Assembly: GCF_001730315.1 (NCBI RefSeq) | Contig: NZ_MIKC01000010.1 | Span: 1-64,000 of the forward strand | Length of the DNA: 64,000 nucleotides | Direction of reading: 5' to 3' | Source: Enterococcus ureilyticus | Lineage (GTDB): Bacteria > Bacillota > Bacilli > Lactobacillales > Enterococcaceae | Part shown: positions 1-7,484 of the stretch, piece after piece | Position numbering within the stretch: position 1 is the stretch's first letter | How the letters are laid out: every line of letters starts with the position of its first letter | Program-made: the position numbers and the translations under genes | The notes under the pieces: generated by a model | Database searches by the model: none | Told to the model about the DNA's origin: nothing | The model's input: only the letters and a program-made list of their open reading frames with translations

Positions 1-2
1 CA

Positions 3-176
<174 letters not shown>

Positions 177-203
177 GAATTTCTGTTTAAAAGTATACGA
201 AAA

Positions 204-240
204 AAAGTTGTCTTGGACATGTTATGCTCAAGACAACTTT
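204..240. terminator. Bidirectional intrinsic terminator
   Basis: A 12-bp perfect stem: AAAGTTGTCTTG at 204-215 pairs with CAAGACAACTTT at 229-240 around a 13-nt loop. It is T-rich on the + side (CTTATTATAA) and has TTTTCG on the - side. It can therefore end the GH1 gene on + and the small peptide/tRNA-like unit on -. Confidence 0.8.
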
Positions 241-244
241 CTTA

Positions 245-352
245 TTATAATTTACTATAATCATGGTGAGGTTTCGGACTGTGTTTTAAAAATGAAAGAG
301 CAGCAAACATAATTGCTGATAATGTTGCTCCTGTAACCAAAATCTTTTTCAT
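245..352 (-). CDS. Small 35-aa peptide, unknown function
   Basis: An ATG at 350-352 (- strand) opens a 35-codon frame that ends at the TAA at 245-247. A good ribosome binding site (AGGAATGAGG) sits 5 nt upstream. The peptide begins MKKILVTGATLSAIMFAALS, with two lysines and then a hydrophobic stretch up to about residue 22, followed by a polar tail KHSPKPHHDYSKL. This suggests a short membrane-inserted or exported peptide. It lies 59 nt downstream of the tRNA-like gene at 412-500 on the same strand and just before the terminator at 204-240, so the two may share a transcript. I do not recognise a family. The RBS and hydrophobic profile support it being real, but short frames can arise by chance. 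Confidence 0.5.
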   Translation of the reverse strand: MKKILVTGATLSAIMFAALSFLKHSPKPHHDYSKL

Positions 353-411
353 AATACCTCATTCCTTTCATCAGATTTGTATATAGGATTAAGTACATAG
401 AGTGCACATAC

Positions 412-500
412 GTGGACGGTAGGATTCGAACCTACACCTCATCAGGTCGAGAATAAACATCCGTTAGTCCTCAAAGAGTTTTAACACCACGTTCATCCAC
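412..500 (-). tRNA. tRNA-like RNA with non-canonical core (pseudo-tRNA)
   Basis: Read on the minus strand, this 89-nt segment has a 7-bp acceptor stem (GTGGATG with CGTCCAC, one G-U pair) and a perfect T arm (GTAGG-TTCGAAT-CCTAC). A 4-bp hairpin (ACCT-GATG-AGGT) sits where a long variable arm would be. The D arm and anticodon arm are not canonical: position 8 is A rather than U, no GG-containing D loop is visible, and the middle folds as one long hairpin (GAGGA pairing with TTCTC, then AAC with GTT around GGAT). No CCA is encoded after the discriminator G. It is either a degenerate tRNA or a functional tRNA-like RNA of the kind described as tRNA-Other in Bacillus cereus. A normal decoding role looks unlikely. 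Confidence 0.6.
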
Positions 501-685
501 AAAATTATTGGTTGTTTACTATGATTAAACTATAGCCTTAATAGATTAAATCAAACATAAAAAAGGTTGAAAAAAGTGTGAATTCATTTGAAGTTGTTAT
601 GAAGAGTATGAACTTCAATATGAGAAAAAATGGAAATAAGATACAGAATAATTGAAAATCAATGAAAACTCTTAAAGATAAATTT

Positions 686-695
686 ATGCTATAAT
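686..695 (+). promoter_or_regulatory. Extended -10 promoter for the fRMsr gene
   Basis: TGCTATAAT at 687-695 is an extended -10 (TGnTATAAT) with a perfect TATAAT at 690-695. No good -35 is visible 17 bp upstream, as is usual for extended -10 promoters. It lies 52 nt before the start at 748. Confidence 0.55.
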
Positions 696-747
696 AAAAT
701 GAATAGCAATAGTACTGATTCCAGATGGAAAAGAGCGTGAATGAACA

Positions 748-1227
748 ATGTGGAAAAGCAAAAAAGAGAAAATAGAGGCGTATGAACTTCTAGTCCAACA
801 ACAAGCTGCAATCATTGAAATTGAACAGGATAAAATTGCCAATTTAGCAAATTCTTCAGCATTGTTGGCGGATGCCTTACCGAATACAGTTTTCGCTGGT
901 TATTATTTGTTTACAGGAGAAGAATTAGTTTTGGGACCGTTTCAAGGTAAAGTCTCTTGTACCCGAATCAAAATGGGGAAAGGAGTCTGCGGCGAATCTG
1001 CTGAAAAGCGAGAGACGGTGATTGTGACTGATGTGAAAAATCATAAAAACTATATTTCGTGTGATTCTGCTGCACGATCAGAAATTGTTGTACCACTGGT
1101 CAAAGCAGGAACGTTGTTTGGTGTTTTAGATTTGGATAGTTCAGTGACAGATGGCTATGATGAAATAGATCAAGAGTATTTGGAACAATTTGTTACAGCG
1201 CTCTTAAACAATACAGATTTTTCCTGA
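748..1227 (+). CDS. msrC: Free methionine-(R)-sulfoxide reductase, GAF domain (fRMsr)
   Basis: A 159-residue GAF-domain enzyme of the fRMsr family, which reduces free methionine-R-sulfoxide in the cytoplasm using thioredoxin. The three family cysteines are all present: C71 (in VSCTRI), C81 (in GVCGES) and C105 (in [15 protein letters not shown]). The last two form the usual catalytic/resolving pair. An N-terminal helix (residues 5-40, ...[17 protein letters not shown]) precedes the GAF fold, as in E. coli MsrC (165 aa). The ATG at 748 is preceded by GGAAAAGAG. It is a monocistronic oxidative-stress repair gene with its own extended -10 promoter. msrC is the E. coli name; local nomenclature may differ. 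Confidence 0.85.
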   Translation: MWKSKKEKIEAYELLVQQQAAIIEIEQDKIANLANSSALLADALPNTVFAGYYLFTGEELVLGPFQGKVSCTRIKMGKGVCGESAEKRETVIVTDVKNHKNYISCDSAARSEIVVPLVKAGTLFGVLDLDSSVTDGYDEIDQEYLEQFVTALLNNTDFS

Positions 1228-1301
1228 AAACGGAGCATTCCTTTCGCCTAATCTATTTTCACATGAGATAATCGAAAGAATCGATTGAGAGGATGATGAA
1301 C

Positions 1302-1723
1302 ATGTTAAAAGTGTATCTGAACTTTAAGAATGATGCAGCTGCCGCAATTGCATTTTAAGAAAAAGTATTCGATGTAAAAAGCGAAGAAGTCATGACTTTT
1401 GCCGATGCTCCCGAAGATCCAGAACACCCCACACCTGAAGCATGGAAAGACTTGATCGTCAATGCGTCGATGACGATAGAAGGAGTTCCGGTTATGTTTT
1501 CAGATGTTCCAGACGGAATGGGCTGACGTTTGTGAGAGGCAATAATGTTTCTTTAGTGATCAATACGGATGATGAAGCAAAGCTTGATCTGTTTTTCGCC
1601 AGTTTATCAGAAGATGGGCAAATAACAATGCCGTTTGGGGAAACTTTTTGGTCTAAAAAATATGGGATGGTCATAGATAAATTTGGAATCAACAGGATAT
1701 TAAATTACACTGTAGATCGTTGA
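1302..1723 (+). pseudogene. PhnB/YjdN-like VOC-family protein, pseudogene
   Basis: The reconstructed product starts MLKVYLNFKNDAAAAIAF and ends in KFGINRILNYTVDR. It has the layout of PhnB-like glyoxalase/VOC proteins (about 140 aa), including the FSDVPDGMG and VINTDDEAK segments and the FGETFWSKKYG core. Two lesions break it: an in-frame TAA at 1356-1358, where the family has an aromatic residue before EKVF, and a one-base loss near 1521-1525 that puts TGA (1524-1526) in frame. The downstream frame then reads LTFVRGNNVSLVIN to the stop at 1723. Start codon and RBS (GAGAGGATGATGAAC) are intact, so the decay is recent. Confidence 0.75.
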
Positions 1724-1758
1724 GTTTATATCGGTGCGATTACATATAGTCGAATAAG

Positions 1759-1803
1759 AATCATCGAGGGATGTTGAATGACTAAATCTTTCGATGATTT
1801 TTT
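1759..1803 (+). terminator. Intrinsic terminator after the VOC pseudogene
   Basis: AATCATCGA (1759-1767) pairs with TCGATGATT (1791-1799) and is followed by a run of T. The 23-nt loop is long, so it is probably weak. Confidence 0.55.
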
Positions 1804-1831
1804 AGAGTAAGTAATGGAGGAGGAGAGTTAT

Positions 1832-2158
1832 GTGATTGGATACTTGTATCTATTTGTTGCTATAATAAGTGAGGTCATTGCAACAAATTTATTAAAGGCA
1901 ACAGATGGGTTCAGCAAATTACTACCATCAGTTGAATGCTTGATTGCTTATATTGTTTGTTTTTACAGTTTATCTAAAGCAATCAAATATATGCCTTTAA
2001 ATGTAGCCTATGCGTTATGGGGAGCGATCGGGATCATATTGATCACTATTTTTTCCGTGATATATTGGAAAGAACAAATCAATACCCCTACGATCATTGG
2101 TATTGGTTTTATTGTGATTGGAACGATTCTTGTCAATACATTTGGGACAGGTCACTGA
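1832..2158 (+). CDS. Small multidrug resistance (SMR) family transporter
   Basis: A four-helix proton-coupled exporter of the EmrE/QacC family that acts as a dimer in the membrane. I place the start at GTG 1832 (108 aa). An ATG at 1814 is in frame, but it overlaps the strong Shine-Dalgarno GGAGGAGGAG, which sits 5-6 nt before the GTG. With the GTG start the essential membrane glutamate of SMR proteins falls at residue 14 (IISEVIATNLLKATDGF), exactly as in EmrE. TM2 to TM4 follow, with the conserved AYALWGAIGI and FIVIGTILVN segments. Typical substrates are quaternary ammonium compounds and cationic dyes; the substrate here cannot be read from sequence. Confidence 0.85.
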   Translation: MIGYLYLFVAIISEVIATNLLKATDGFSKLLPSVECLIAYIVCFYSLSKAIKYMPLNVAYALWGAIGIILITIFSVIYWKEQINTPTIIGIGFIVIGTILVNTFGTGH

Positions 2159-2238
2159 TTTTTAGAATGGTTGCGCCATTGTCAGTTTCTTTTGTTATCA
2201 TGTATGAATAACGAGGCAGTAAATCAGCCTCTACTCCT

Positions 2239-2266
2239 TTGAAAGTCTGGAAAAATATGTTATACT
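2239..2266 (+). promoter_or_regulatory. ssrA promoter
   Basis: -35 TTGAAA (2239-2244), a 16-bp spacer and -10 TATACT (2261-2266). Transcription would start near 2273, leaving a short 5' leader that RNase P removes to give the mature 5' end at 2300. Confidence 0.7.
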
Positions 2267-2299
2267 AAGCAAAGCATAAAATATGCTATCAATCATAAC

Positions 2300-2664
2300 G
2301 GGGACGTTACGGATTCGACAGGCATAGTTGAGCTTGAATCGCGTTTCGTAGGTTACGTCTACGTAAAAACGTTACAGTTAAATATAACTGCTAAAAACGA
2401 AAACACTACTTTCGCTCTAGCTGCGTAAAAACAGCGGGTGAAGATCCTCCCGGCATCGCCCATGTGCTCGGGTAAGGGTCTCAAATTAAGTGGGATACGT
2501 TAAATTTTTCCGTCTGTAAAATTTAAAAGAGATCATCAGACTAGCGAGAGTTTGGGCCTGTTATGCGGCATGAACTTCAGCGAAGCCTTAAAATAGTATG
2601 ACTATGAGCGTAGAAGTTTAAGTGACAATGTGTTTGGACGCGGGTTCGACTCCCGCCGTCTCCA
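2300..2664 (+). ncRNA. ssrA: tmRNA
   Basis: Transfer-messenger RNA for ribosome rescue (trans-translation with SmpB). The 5' end GGGGACGTTACGGATTCGACAGGC and 3' end GCGGGTTCGACTCCCGC-CGTCTCC-A form the alanyl-tRNA-like domain: a 7-bp acceptor with a G-U pair near position 3, and a perfect T arm. The resume codon GCT is at 2390, and the tag frame encodes AKNENTTFALAA before TAA at 2426-2428, giving a typical ALAA degron. Pseudoknot regions fill 2430-2620. The 3' CCA is not encoded (A is followed by TTTT). The length of 365 nt is normal for Firmicutes. Confidence 0.97.
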
Positions 2665-2708
2665 TTTTTAGTAAATGTGAGAAGAAAAGTTGAAACGAAG
2701 AAATAGTT

Positions 2709-2748
2709 ATAAACGCCTTTTTATAAGGGTTTATGGCTGTTTTTTTAT
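2709..2748 (+). terminator. ssrA intrinsic terminator
   Basis: ATAAACGCCTT (2709-2719) pairs with AAGGGTTTAT (2725-2734) with one bulged G, followed closely by a run of seven T at 2740-2746. Confidence 0.65.
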
Positions 2749-2994
2749 TTTTTAGTAAATGGGAGAAAAAGGAAGTAATGCAAAAGTTACTGATTTTGTA
2801 TTAGAAATAAAAAAAACGGCGTTAAGTATCAGCGTAAATTAAATTCATTAATCAATAATTATAGTTCTTGAACTATTAAAAATATTAAGAAGTCGTGAAT
2901 CCGACAATAAAAAGAAGTAAGTTGGTCTAAATGAATGTTAATGTGCGTTATTCGTGTATTTCTTTTTATCCGTTACATATTTAAACGTTTCTTT
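2749..2994. other. Gene-free AT-rich stretch downstream of ssrA
   Basis: No coding frame or RNA is supported here. The segment starts with a near-copy of the 19 nt that directly follow ssrA: TTTTTAGTAAATG is at both 2665 and 2749, and 18 of 19 positions match. The 3' end of ssrA is a common integration site for mobile elements, so this may be an old scar, but no integrase or element border is present. Confidence 0.4.
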
Positions 2995-3328
2995 GTGAAA
3001 AAGAGATTGTTTATAAGTGGTAGTTTAGTAGTTTTTTTGGTTAATGTTGAATGCTTTATTACCAGTGGTGGCATCAGCCGAGGATTTATCGCCTAGCGAA
3101 GTATTTTATCGAGACCACATAGTCGTGTATAATGTGGCAGCAAAAGCACCACAATTAAAAAATGAGGCACCACTTGATCCAGGAGGTTCATTTATAAGTG
3201 GCGGTGGTTTTGTAGGGGCAAGATCAAGTTCAGGTAGATCAAGGCAGACAAGTTCTCGAAGTAATTCAAATTATACATCTTCTAGTAGTAGAAGCTCATC
3301 CGGTCGTTTTTCCGCAGGACGGAGATAA
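2995..3328 (+). pseudogene. Secreted Ser/Gly/Arg-rich protein, N-terminus frameshifted in a T tract
   Basis: The downstream frame (from ATG 3044, 94 aa) starts inside a signal peptide (MLNALLPVVASA-ED) and has no ribosome binding site. One base upstream in phase, a frame from GTG 2995 gives KKRLFISGSLVVF. Removing one T from the T7 run at 3031-3037 joins the two into a complete signal peptide ending ...WLMLNALLPVVASA. The mature part (about residues 30-110) has SPSEVFYRDHIVVYN and then a low-complexity tail rich in Gly, Ser and Arg (GGSFISGGGFVGARSSSGRS... SSGRFSAGRR). It is either a pseudogene, a slippage-dependent (phase-variable) gene or a base-call error. No family is recognised. Confidence 0.55.
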
Positions 3329-3375
3329 TAACAAAACAAGTAGATAGCGTAAAAGTTATCTACTTGTTTTGTTAT
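3328..3375. terminator. Strong bidirectional terminator
   Basis: A 19-bp perfect stem (3328-3346 with 3357-3375) around a 10-nt loop. Its core is ACAAGTAGATA pairing with TATCTACTTGT, with AT-rich flanks. It separates the secreted-protein gene from the convergent LysR gene. Confidence 0.85.
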
Positions 3376-3600
3376 TACTCAAAGTCTAAATCACCATGAT
3401 ATTAATTTTTGGTGTAATCCTGCTGAAAGCCTACATTATATCCACTTTTGAAAAGAATAATTTTATAGAAATTTCTAAATGATTATCCTTTCTCTCATCA
3501 AAATTTTGTATTCAACATCATGAAGCTTCAGCTTAAGGCTATTTTCATAAATAATTGAATTTTATAAAACACGACTTTTGATCGTTATACAAGTGAACGA

Positions 3601-4470
3601 TTACAGTGAAGCTTTAATCATGCGTAAGAATTCTTTTGAAGCCCGTGAAAAGAATTGATCTTTTTTCCAAACAAGATTGACATTTGCACTCAATGGAGGT
3701 GAGAAAGGAACAAACGTTAGATTTGTATTGGTTGTATTCACAATACCATCGATACAAAGAACACTGGCGACATTCTCTTTCACCAACAGTGAAGCATTGT
3801 AAAGTAAGTTATAAGTACCAATCACATTAAAATGATCCATATTTCCACCAAGCCATTCGGAGAGTTGATTATCAACCAATGATTGGTTTGAAATGAGCAA
3901 AGGTGTACGTTGAATATCTTTTGGTTGAACTTTGTCTAGGTTCGCAAGAGGATGCAAGTTATTGACTAATATTCCCCAAGAATCGATTAGAGGTAGCCGA
4001 ATATATTCGTATTTTTGTTTTTCTACAGGGTCAATAACGAGTCCAAAATCTAAAAGCCCTGTATCAATTTTTTCTAATACATCATCAGCATTTCCACTAT
4101 AAAGATGGATGTCAATTTCCGGGTAGTCGTTTCTAAGATCGTGAAAAATACGACCAAGAAACTCAAACGCTTGTGTTTCTCCGCCACCGATCGTTATTCG
4201 TCCACTGATTATTTCATTTTTAATGAGGTTTGTTGTTGTTGACTCAACTAAAGATAGAATTTCTTTTCCTCTATTCATTAAATAGATACCATCTTCCGTT
4301 AAAGTGATAAATCGATTTCCTCTAGTAAATAATGTAACACCGAGCTCTTCTTCTAATTCTTTTAATTGTTTTGAAAGAGTCGGCTGGGACAGATGTAAGA
4401 CTTCAGCGGCTTTACTAATTGTTTTTTCGCTTGCAACAGTTAAAAAATAGGTTAAAACACGAAGTTCCAT
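3601..4470 (-). CDS. LysR-family transcriptional regulator
   Basis: A 289-aa LTTR. Residues 1-60 form the winged helix-turn-helix (MELRVLTYFLTVASEKTISK, then AAEVLHLSQPTLSKQLKELE), and residues about 90-285 form the periplasmic-binding-protein-like effector domain (ISGRITIGGGETQAFEFLGR onwards). The gene is divergent from the acetyltransferase gene at 4596. Between them lies a perfect LTTR-type dyad at 4486-4506, so by analogy with the family it probably regulates that gene and itself. The effector is unknown. Confidence 0.85.
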   Translation of the reverse strand: MELRVLTYFLTVASEKTISKAAEVLHLSQPTLSKQLKELEEELGVTLFTRGNRFITLTEDGIYLMNRGKEILSLVESTTTNLIKNEIISGRITIGGGETQAFEFLGRIFHDLRNDYPEIDIHLYSGNADDVLEKIDTGLLDFGLVIDPVEKQKYEYIRLPLIDSWGILVNNLHPLANLDKVQPKDIQRTPLLISNQSLVDNQLSEWLGGNMDHFNVIGTYNLLYNASLLVKENVASVLCIDGIVNTTNTNLTFVPFSPPLSANVNLVWKKDQFFSRASKEFLRMIKASL

Positions 4471-4485
4471 TGACTATTCCCTCCT

Positions 4486-4506
4486 ATAACTAAAATGAAT
4501 AGTTAT
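4486..4506. promoter_or_regulatory. LysR-type operator (T-N11-A dyad)
   Basis: ATAACTA-N7-TAGTTAT is a perfect 7-bp inverted repeat with a T-N11-A core, positioned between the two divergent start codons. A -10 hexamer TATAAT for the + strand gene lies 41 nt further on at 4547-4552. Binding by the adjacent LysR protein is inferred. Confidence 0.6.
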
Positions 4507-4595
4507 ATATATTTAATTGGTATTAGTTAAGTATAACGGGTTTAGGTATAATTTGGATAGTGAAAAATGAACGAATATGTAAGGAGGGAAAATGA

Positions 4596-5174
4596 ATGTC
4601 AGCTTTAGAGTTACAGCAGAAGATTATAGGGAAAGAGATATTAAAAGATTCGCCCTTATTTAAAGAAATCCATTTGGTCAAACAGGATAATGAACGATTA
4701 ATAATGTTGTTGAATGCAAAATATTATTCCAATGAAGAGGTTTTACAGTATTTAGGGAGAATTACTGGACAAACAATTGATTCATCGGTAAAAATTTCTC
4801 AACCTTTCTATACTGATTTTGGGAAACATATCACTTTTGGCAAAGATATTTTTATTAATCAAAATGTTACGTTTGTTGATTTGGGTGGTATTACGATTGA
4901 AGATCAGGTGTTAATTGGTCCAGGTTCTAGATTAATTACAGTGAATCATTTGATTTCCCCCGAAAAAAGACGCGGAATTAAAGTAGAGGCGATTTGTATT
5001 AAGAAAAATGCGTGGCTTGGGGCAAATGTGACGGTTTTACCAGGCATTACTATTGGAGAGAATTCGATTGTTGCTGCGGATTCAACAGTAACAAAGGATG
5101 TTCCTGATAATGTGGTTGTAGTAGGAAGTCCAGCCAAAATAGTGCGAAAGATTGAAGAAGATGACGAAACGTAA
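4596..5174 (+). CDS. Hexapeptide-repeat acetyltransferase (maltose/galactoside O-acetyltransferase-like)
   Basis: A 192-aa left-handed beta-helix acyltransferase that would use acetyl-CoA. Residues 1-70 are the helical N-terminal cap. Residues about 75-185 carry the hexapeptide repeats (VKISQPFYTDFG, ITFGKDIFINQNVTF, GSRLITVNHLISPEKR, IKKNAWLGANVTVLPGITIG, and VVVGSPAKIVRKI at the end). The catalytic His is in TVNHLI. The closest type is the Maa/LacA/NodL group. The start at 4596 has AAGGAGG 8 nt upstream; an out-of-frame ATG at 4592 is ignored. It is probably controlled by the divergent LysR protein. The substrate is unknown. Confidence 0.8.
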   Translation: MSALELQQKIIGKEILKDSPLFKEIHLVKQDNERLIMLLNAKYYSNEEVLQYLGRITGQTIDSSVKISQPFYTDFGKHITFGKDIFINQNVTFVDLGGITIEDQVLIGPGSRLITVNHLISPEKRRGIKVEAICIKKNAWLGANVTVLPGITIGENSIVAADSTVTKDVPDNVVVVGSPAKIVRKIEEDDET

Positions 5175-5196
5175 AAGAATACGGGGCTTTTTACTG

Positions 5197-5474
5197 CTAA
5201 GTGTAATAACTTGCTCTAATTGCACAACAAACGAAAAAATTAAAAGATCCACTTCCAATAAGAATTTGTCCGACTACAATCAATACAAAGTTATTCGCGA
5301 AAATTACAGACTGAAAAGCCGTTGATGGAATGTTTAGTTTGAGAAGTAAATCAAAGAAAATACGACTAGACCTAGACTGAGCAAATAGAAGGAAGAAGAG
5401 CAGAATAAATCATTTAGCAACTATTTGCGATGGCTGTTTACCTTTTTCGAAAGAAGGACACAGTTCAACTATCT
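5197..5474 (-). pseudogene. Decayed membrane-protein remnant
   Basis: On the minus strand one frame reads PSFEKGKQPSQIVAK, then a TGA where Trp would fit, then FILLFFLLFAQS... and NIPSTAFQSVIFANNFVLIV plus VGQILIGSGSFNFF, to a TAG at 5197-5199. It has at least two hydrophobic segments, an internal nonsense codon and no start codon or RBS, so I read it as the 3' half of a dead integral membrane protein. A 54-codon + strand frame overlaps it (5161-5325) and cannot be excluded. The family is not recognised. Confidence 0.35.
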
Positions 5475-5518
5475 AACGTCAAGAAATAAGAAGAACTTCC
5501 ATCTTATTTCTTGACGTT
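5475..5518. terminator. Intrinsic terminator, 17-bp perfect stem
   Basis: AACGTCAAGAAATAAGA (5475-5491) pairs with TCTTATTTCTTGACGTT (5502-5518) around a 10-nt loop. It lies 57 nt downstream of the stop of the minus-strand membrane-protein gene (5575). Confidence 0.75.
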
Positions 5519-5574
5519 TCCTTCGCTTTCAATTGACTGAGTCTATACAGCGAAATTTGAAAAGAGAAACTGTA

Positions 5575-7218
5575 TCACTTGTTGAGTATTTTTTTACCTA
5601 TATATTGAAAGCATAGTATCCCAAAAATCAATATTGAAAAAATAACCGAAATTTTTTGAACCAATGTTTTCTTATATGAAATAGAAAGAGCATGCTCCCC
5701 TTCATTAAGTTTTACAGTAACGAGTCCTGCTTTATTATAGTTAGGAATCACTTTTTGATTATCAATGACTTCATAGCCTTTATAGAAAAACTTGGGTAGT
5801 TGGACTTCTTGAGTACCATTAGTTCGTAACGTAAAGTGGTTATAATTATATTTGTTGCTACTTGGATCAGAAAAATTAGTGGTAGAAGGAACGCCATCAA
5901 TAATCAGAGCGGGACTGGCAAAATATTTTTTGAAGTCAGTGTCTTTTACTAAATATTCTTTCCCATGACCGATTTCCGATTCATAAAAATCAGAAAAATT
6001 TTCATTTGTCACGGTCACATTGTTTTGAATGCGAGCTTGCACTAAATTATTACTATTAAATCCAATTGTTAAAAAAATAGATAATGCAATAAATATTAGA
6101 AACTCTTTTTTAGAATCCAGTTGAAATTGTTCGATCAAATAAACTGCAAGTAGACTAGCAAAAAAAGAAGCAAATAATAATAGTCTCCAAGGAAATTGAA
6201 TCGTTGCTAGGATTGATGTTTTAAAAAATGCCCATGGGAAAAGATTAGTAGCCAGTAAAATAACAAAAAGAGTCAGTAACGTAAGTCGTTGATTCGTTTT
6301 TGTGAGTTTAGGGTAACTAAATAGAGCAGCGATAATGGTTACTAAGAGAAACAAGCCGATATTCGGTTTTAGTTCGGTAAACGGGGCACTTAAGTTGGTA
6401 AGACTATTTATAAATAAATCGCCTAAACTAAAATGCAAACCGTTCGCCCATAATGTGGTGTTGTTAAAATTAAATTTTAGCTGTTCGATTTGTTCTAGAT
6501 AAGGGAATAAAAACCAGGCGGATAAACCAACTGTTAATAAGAAAGCTTTAGTAAGGCTTTTTAGCTGAGCTAGCTTGCACTTTTTCCAATTGAATATGAG
6601 AAAAATAAGTAGCAAGAGAAAAGAATAAAAAGCTGTGATCAAATGACTGGCAATCAACAAGCTCATTCCTATTGCGAGCAGCTTCCAGTGATGTTGATGC
6701 GTATAAAAAAGGGTGTAAATACCTAAGACTAATAAAGGTAAAAAGGCAAATGCTAATGTTTCACCAAGTGCAGCTCTCACAGACTGATCGATTAAACGAT
6801 AGGTAGATAGCGTATAAAAACAAGAAAATAGTAAGGATGATTTTTTTGAATGGTGTATAGAATAGAAAAAATAATAAGAGATAATAGCTGTAATAAAGCT
6901 GATAAATAGTTGAAATAGGTAGTAAGAAGATACGAAAGAGAATCCACCAATTCTAAAAAGTGCAAATGGCAGCAATAAAATAGAAGGATAAAATAAATCA
7001 GCACCGTATCCAAAATTTAGCCCCATTGTAGGAAAGATGCGTGGGAAAAAATCTAAATGCTTTACCGCTAAGGTGTAGCTTTCTAATCTGGTTCTGTGAA
7101 ATAAAAGGTCATCTTGACTGAAAATATAGTTATTAAAAAAATAAGGAAAGATAGAAGTAATACTAATCAATATTAAAAATATAATTATAATTCCGTTTTT
7201 TCTAAATATAACATTCAA
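5575..7218 (-). CDS. YfhO/GT-C-like polytopic membrane protein
   Basis: A 547-aa protein with about 12 membrane helices. It starts MNVIFRKNGIIIIFLILIS and has an acidic first loop (SQDDLLFHRTRLE, about residues 35-47) like that of GT-C-fold glycosyltransferases. A non-membrane C-terminal part (about 400-520) contains FFYKGYEVIDNQKV and VTVKLNEGEHALSISYKK, matching the beta domain of YfhO-type proteins. In B. subtilis YfhO is linked to lipoteichoic acid glycosylation. A role as an undecaprenyl- or lipid-linked sugar transferase on the outer face of the membrane is therefore likely but not proven. It stands alone, flanked by terminators. Confidence 0.65.
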   Translation of the reverse strand: MNVIFRKNGIIIIFLILISITSIFPYFFNNYIFSQDDLLFHRTRLESYTLAVKHLDFFPRIFPTMGLNFGYGADLFYPSILLLPFALFRIGGFSFVSSYYLFQLFISFITAIISYYFFYSIHHSKKSSLLFSCFYTLSTYRLIDQSVRAALGETLAFAFLPLLVLGIYTLFYTHQHHWKLLAIGMSLLIASHLITAFYSFLLLLIFLIFNWKKCKLAQLKSLTKAFLLTVGLSAWFLFPYLEQIEQLKFNFNNTTLWANGLHFSLGDLFINSLTNLSAPFTELKPNIGLFLLVTIIAALFSYPKLTKTNQRLTLLTLFVILLATNLFPWAFFKTSILATIQFPWRLLLFASFFASLLAVYLIEQFQLDSKKEFLIFIALSIFLTIGFNSNNLVQARIQNNVTVTNENFSDFYESEIGHGKEYLVKDTDFKKYFASPALIIDGVPSTTNFSDPSSNKYNYNHFTLRTNGTQEVQLPKFFYKGYEVIDNQKVIPNYNKAGLVTVKLNEGEHALSISYKKTLVQKISVIFSILIFGILCFQYIGKKILNK

Positions 7219-7384
7219 TTTATGTCGCCTTCTTTATCTTTTTTCTTTATTTTAACAGAAAAAATAATAATTATGAAAATAATTGGACTAGTAGTATCAA
7301 AATAGAGAGGCGAAAAGACTTTGAATAAAAAGTGAACTAAAGGGTTGAAATTGATAACATGGTGTAGTATTATAAATGTACCCT

Positions 7385-7460
7385 AACAGTATTTCATTTT
7401 ACTCAATCCGAGTAATACTCCTTATCCCACCTTGAAAAAGGTGGGATATTCTTGTTTTAA
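7385..7460 (+). ncRNA. Candidate small RNA or orphan terminator unit
   Basis: Two consecutive hairpins lie between the convergent flanks. The first is AGTATT...ACTC-AATCC-GAGT-AATACT (7388-7419, with an internal bulge). The second is a GC-rich stem, ATCCCACCTT-GAAA-AAGGTGGGAT (7424-7447), closed by a GNRA-type loop and followed by ATTCTTGTTTT. No coding gene on + lies upstream for them to terminate. A weak promoter-like element (TTGATA at 7350, TATAAA near 7370) precedes them. This is consistent with a short non-coding transcript but not proof of one. Confidence 0.3.
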
Positions 7461-7484
7461 GGTGATTTCAAAACATAAAATAGA

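Noticed and set aside
412-500. Normal tRNA-Ser or tRNA-Leu
   Set aside because: The long variable arm fits, but no D arm with GG or 7-nt anticodon loop can be drawn.
1442-1723. Apparent 93-aa ORF
   Set aside because: Only its second part is homologous to VOC proteins; the first part is the wrong frame of the same broken gene (1302-1723).
5161-5325. 54-codon + strand ORF with a hydrophobic start and Cys
   Set aside because: It overlaps the acetyltransferase end, has a weak RBS and no proper lipobox, and competes with a longer hydrophobic frame on the other strand. Kept only as an alternative.
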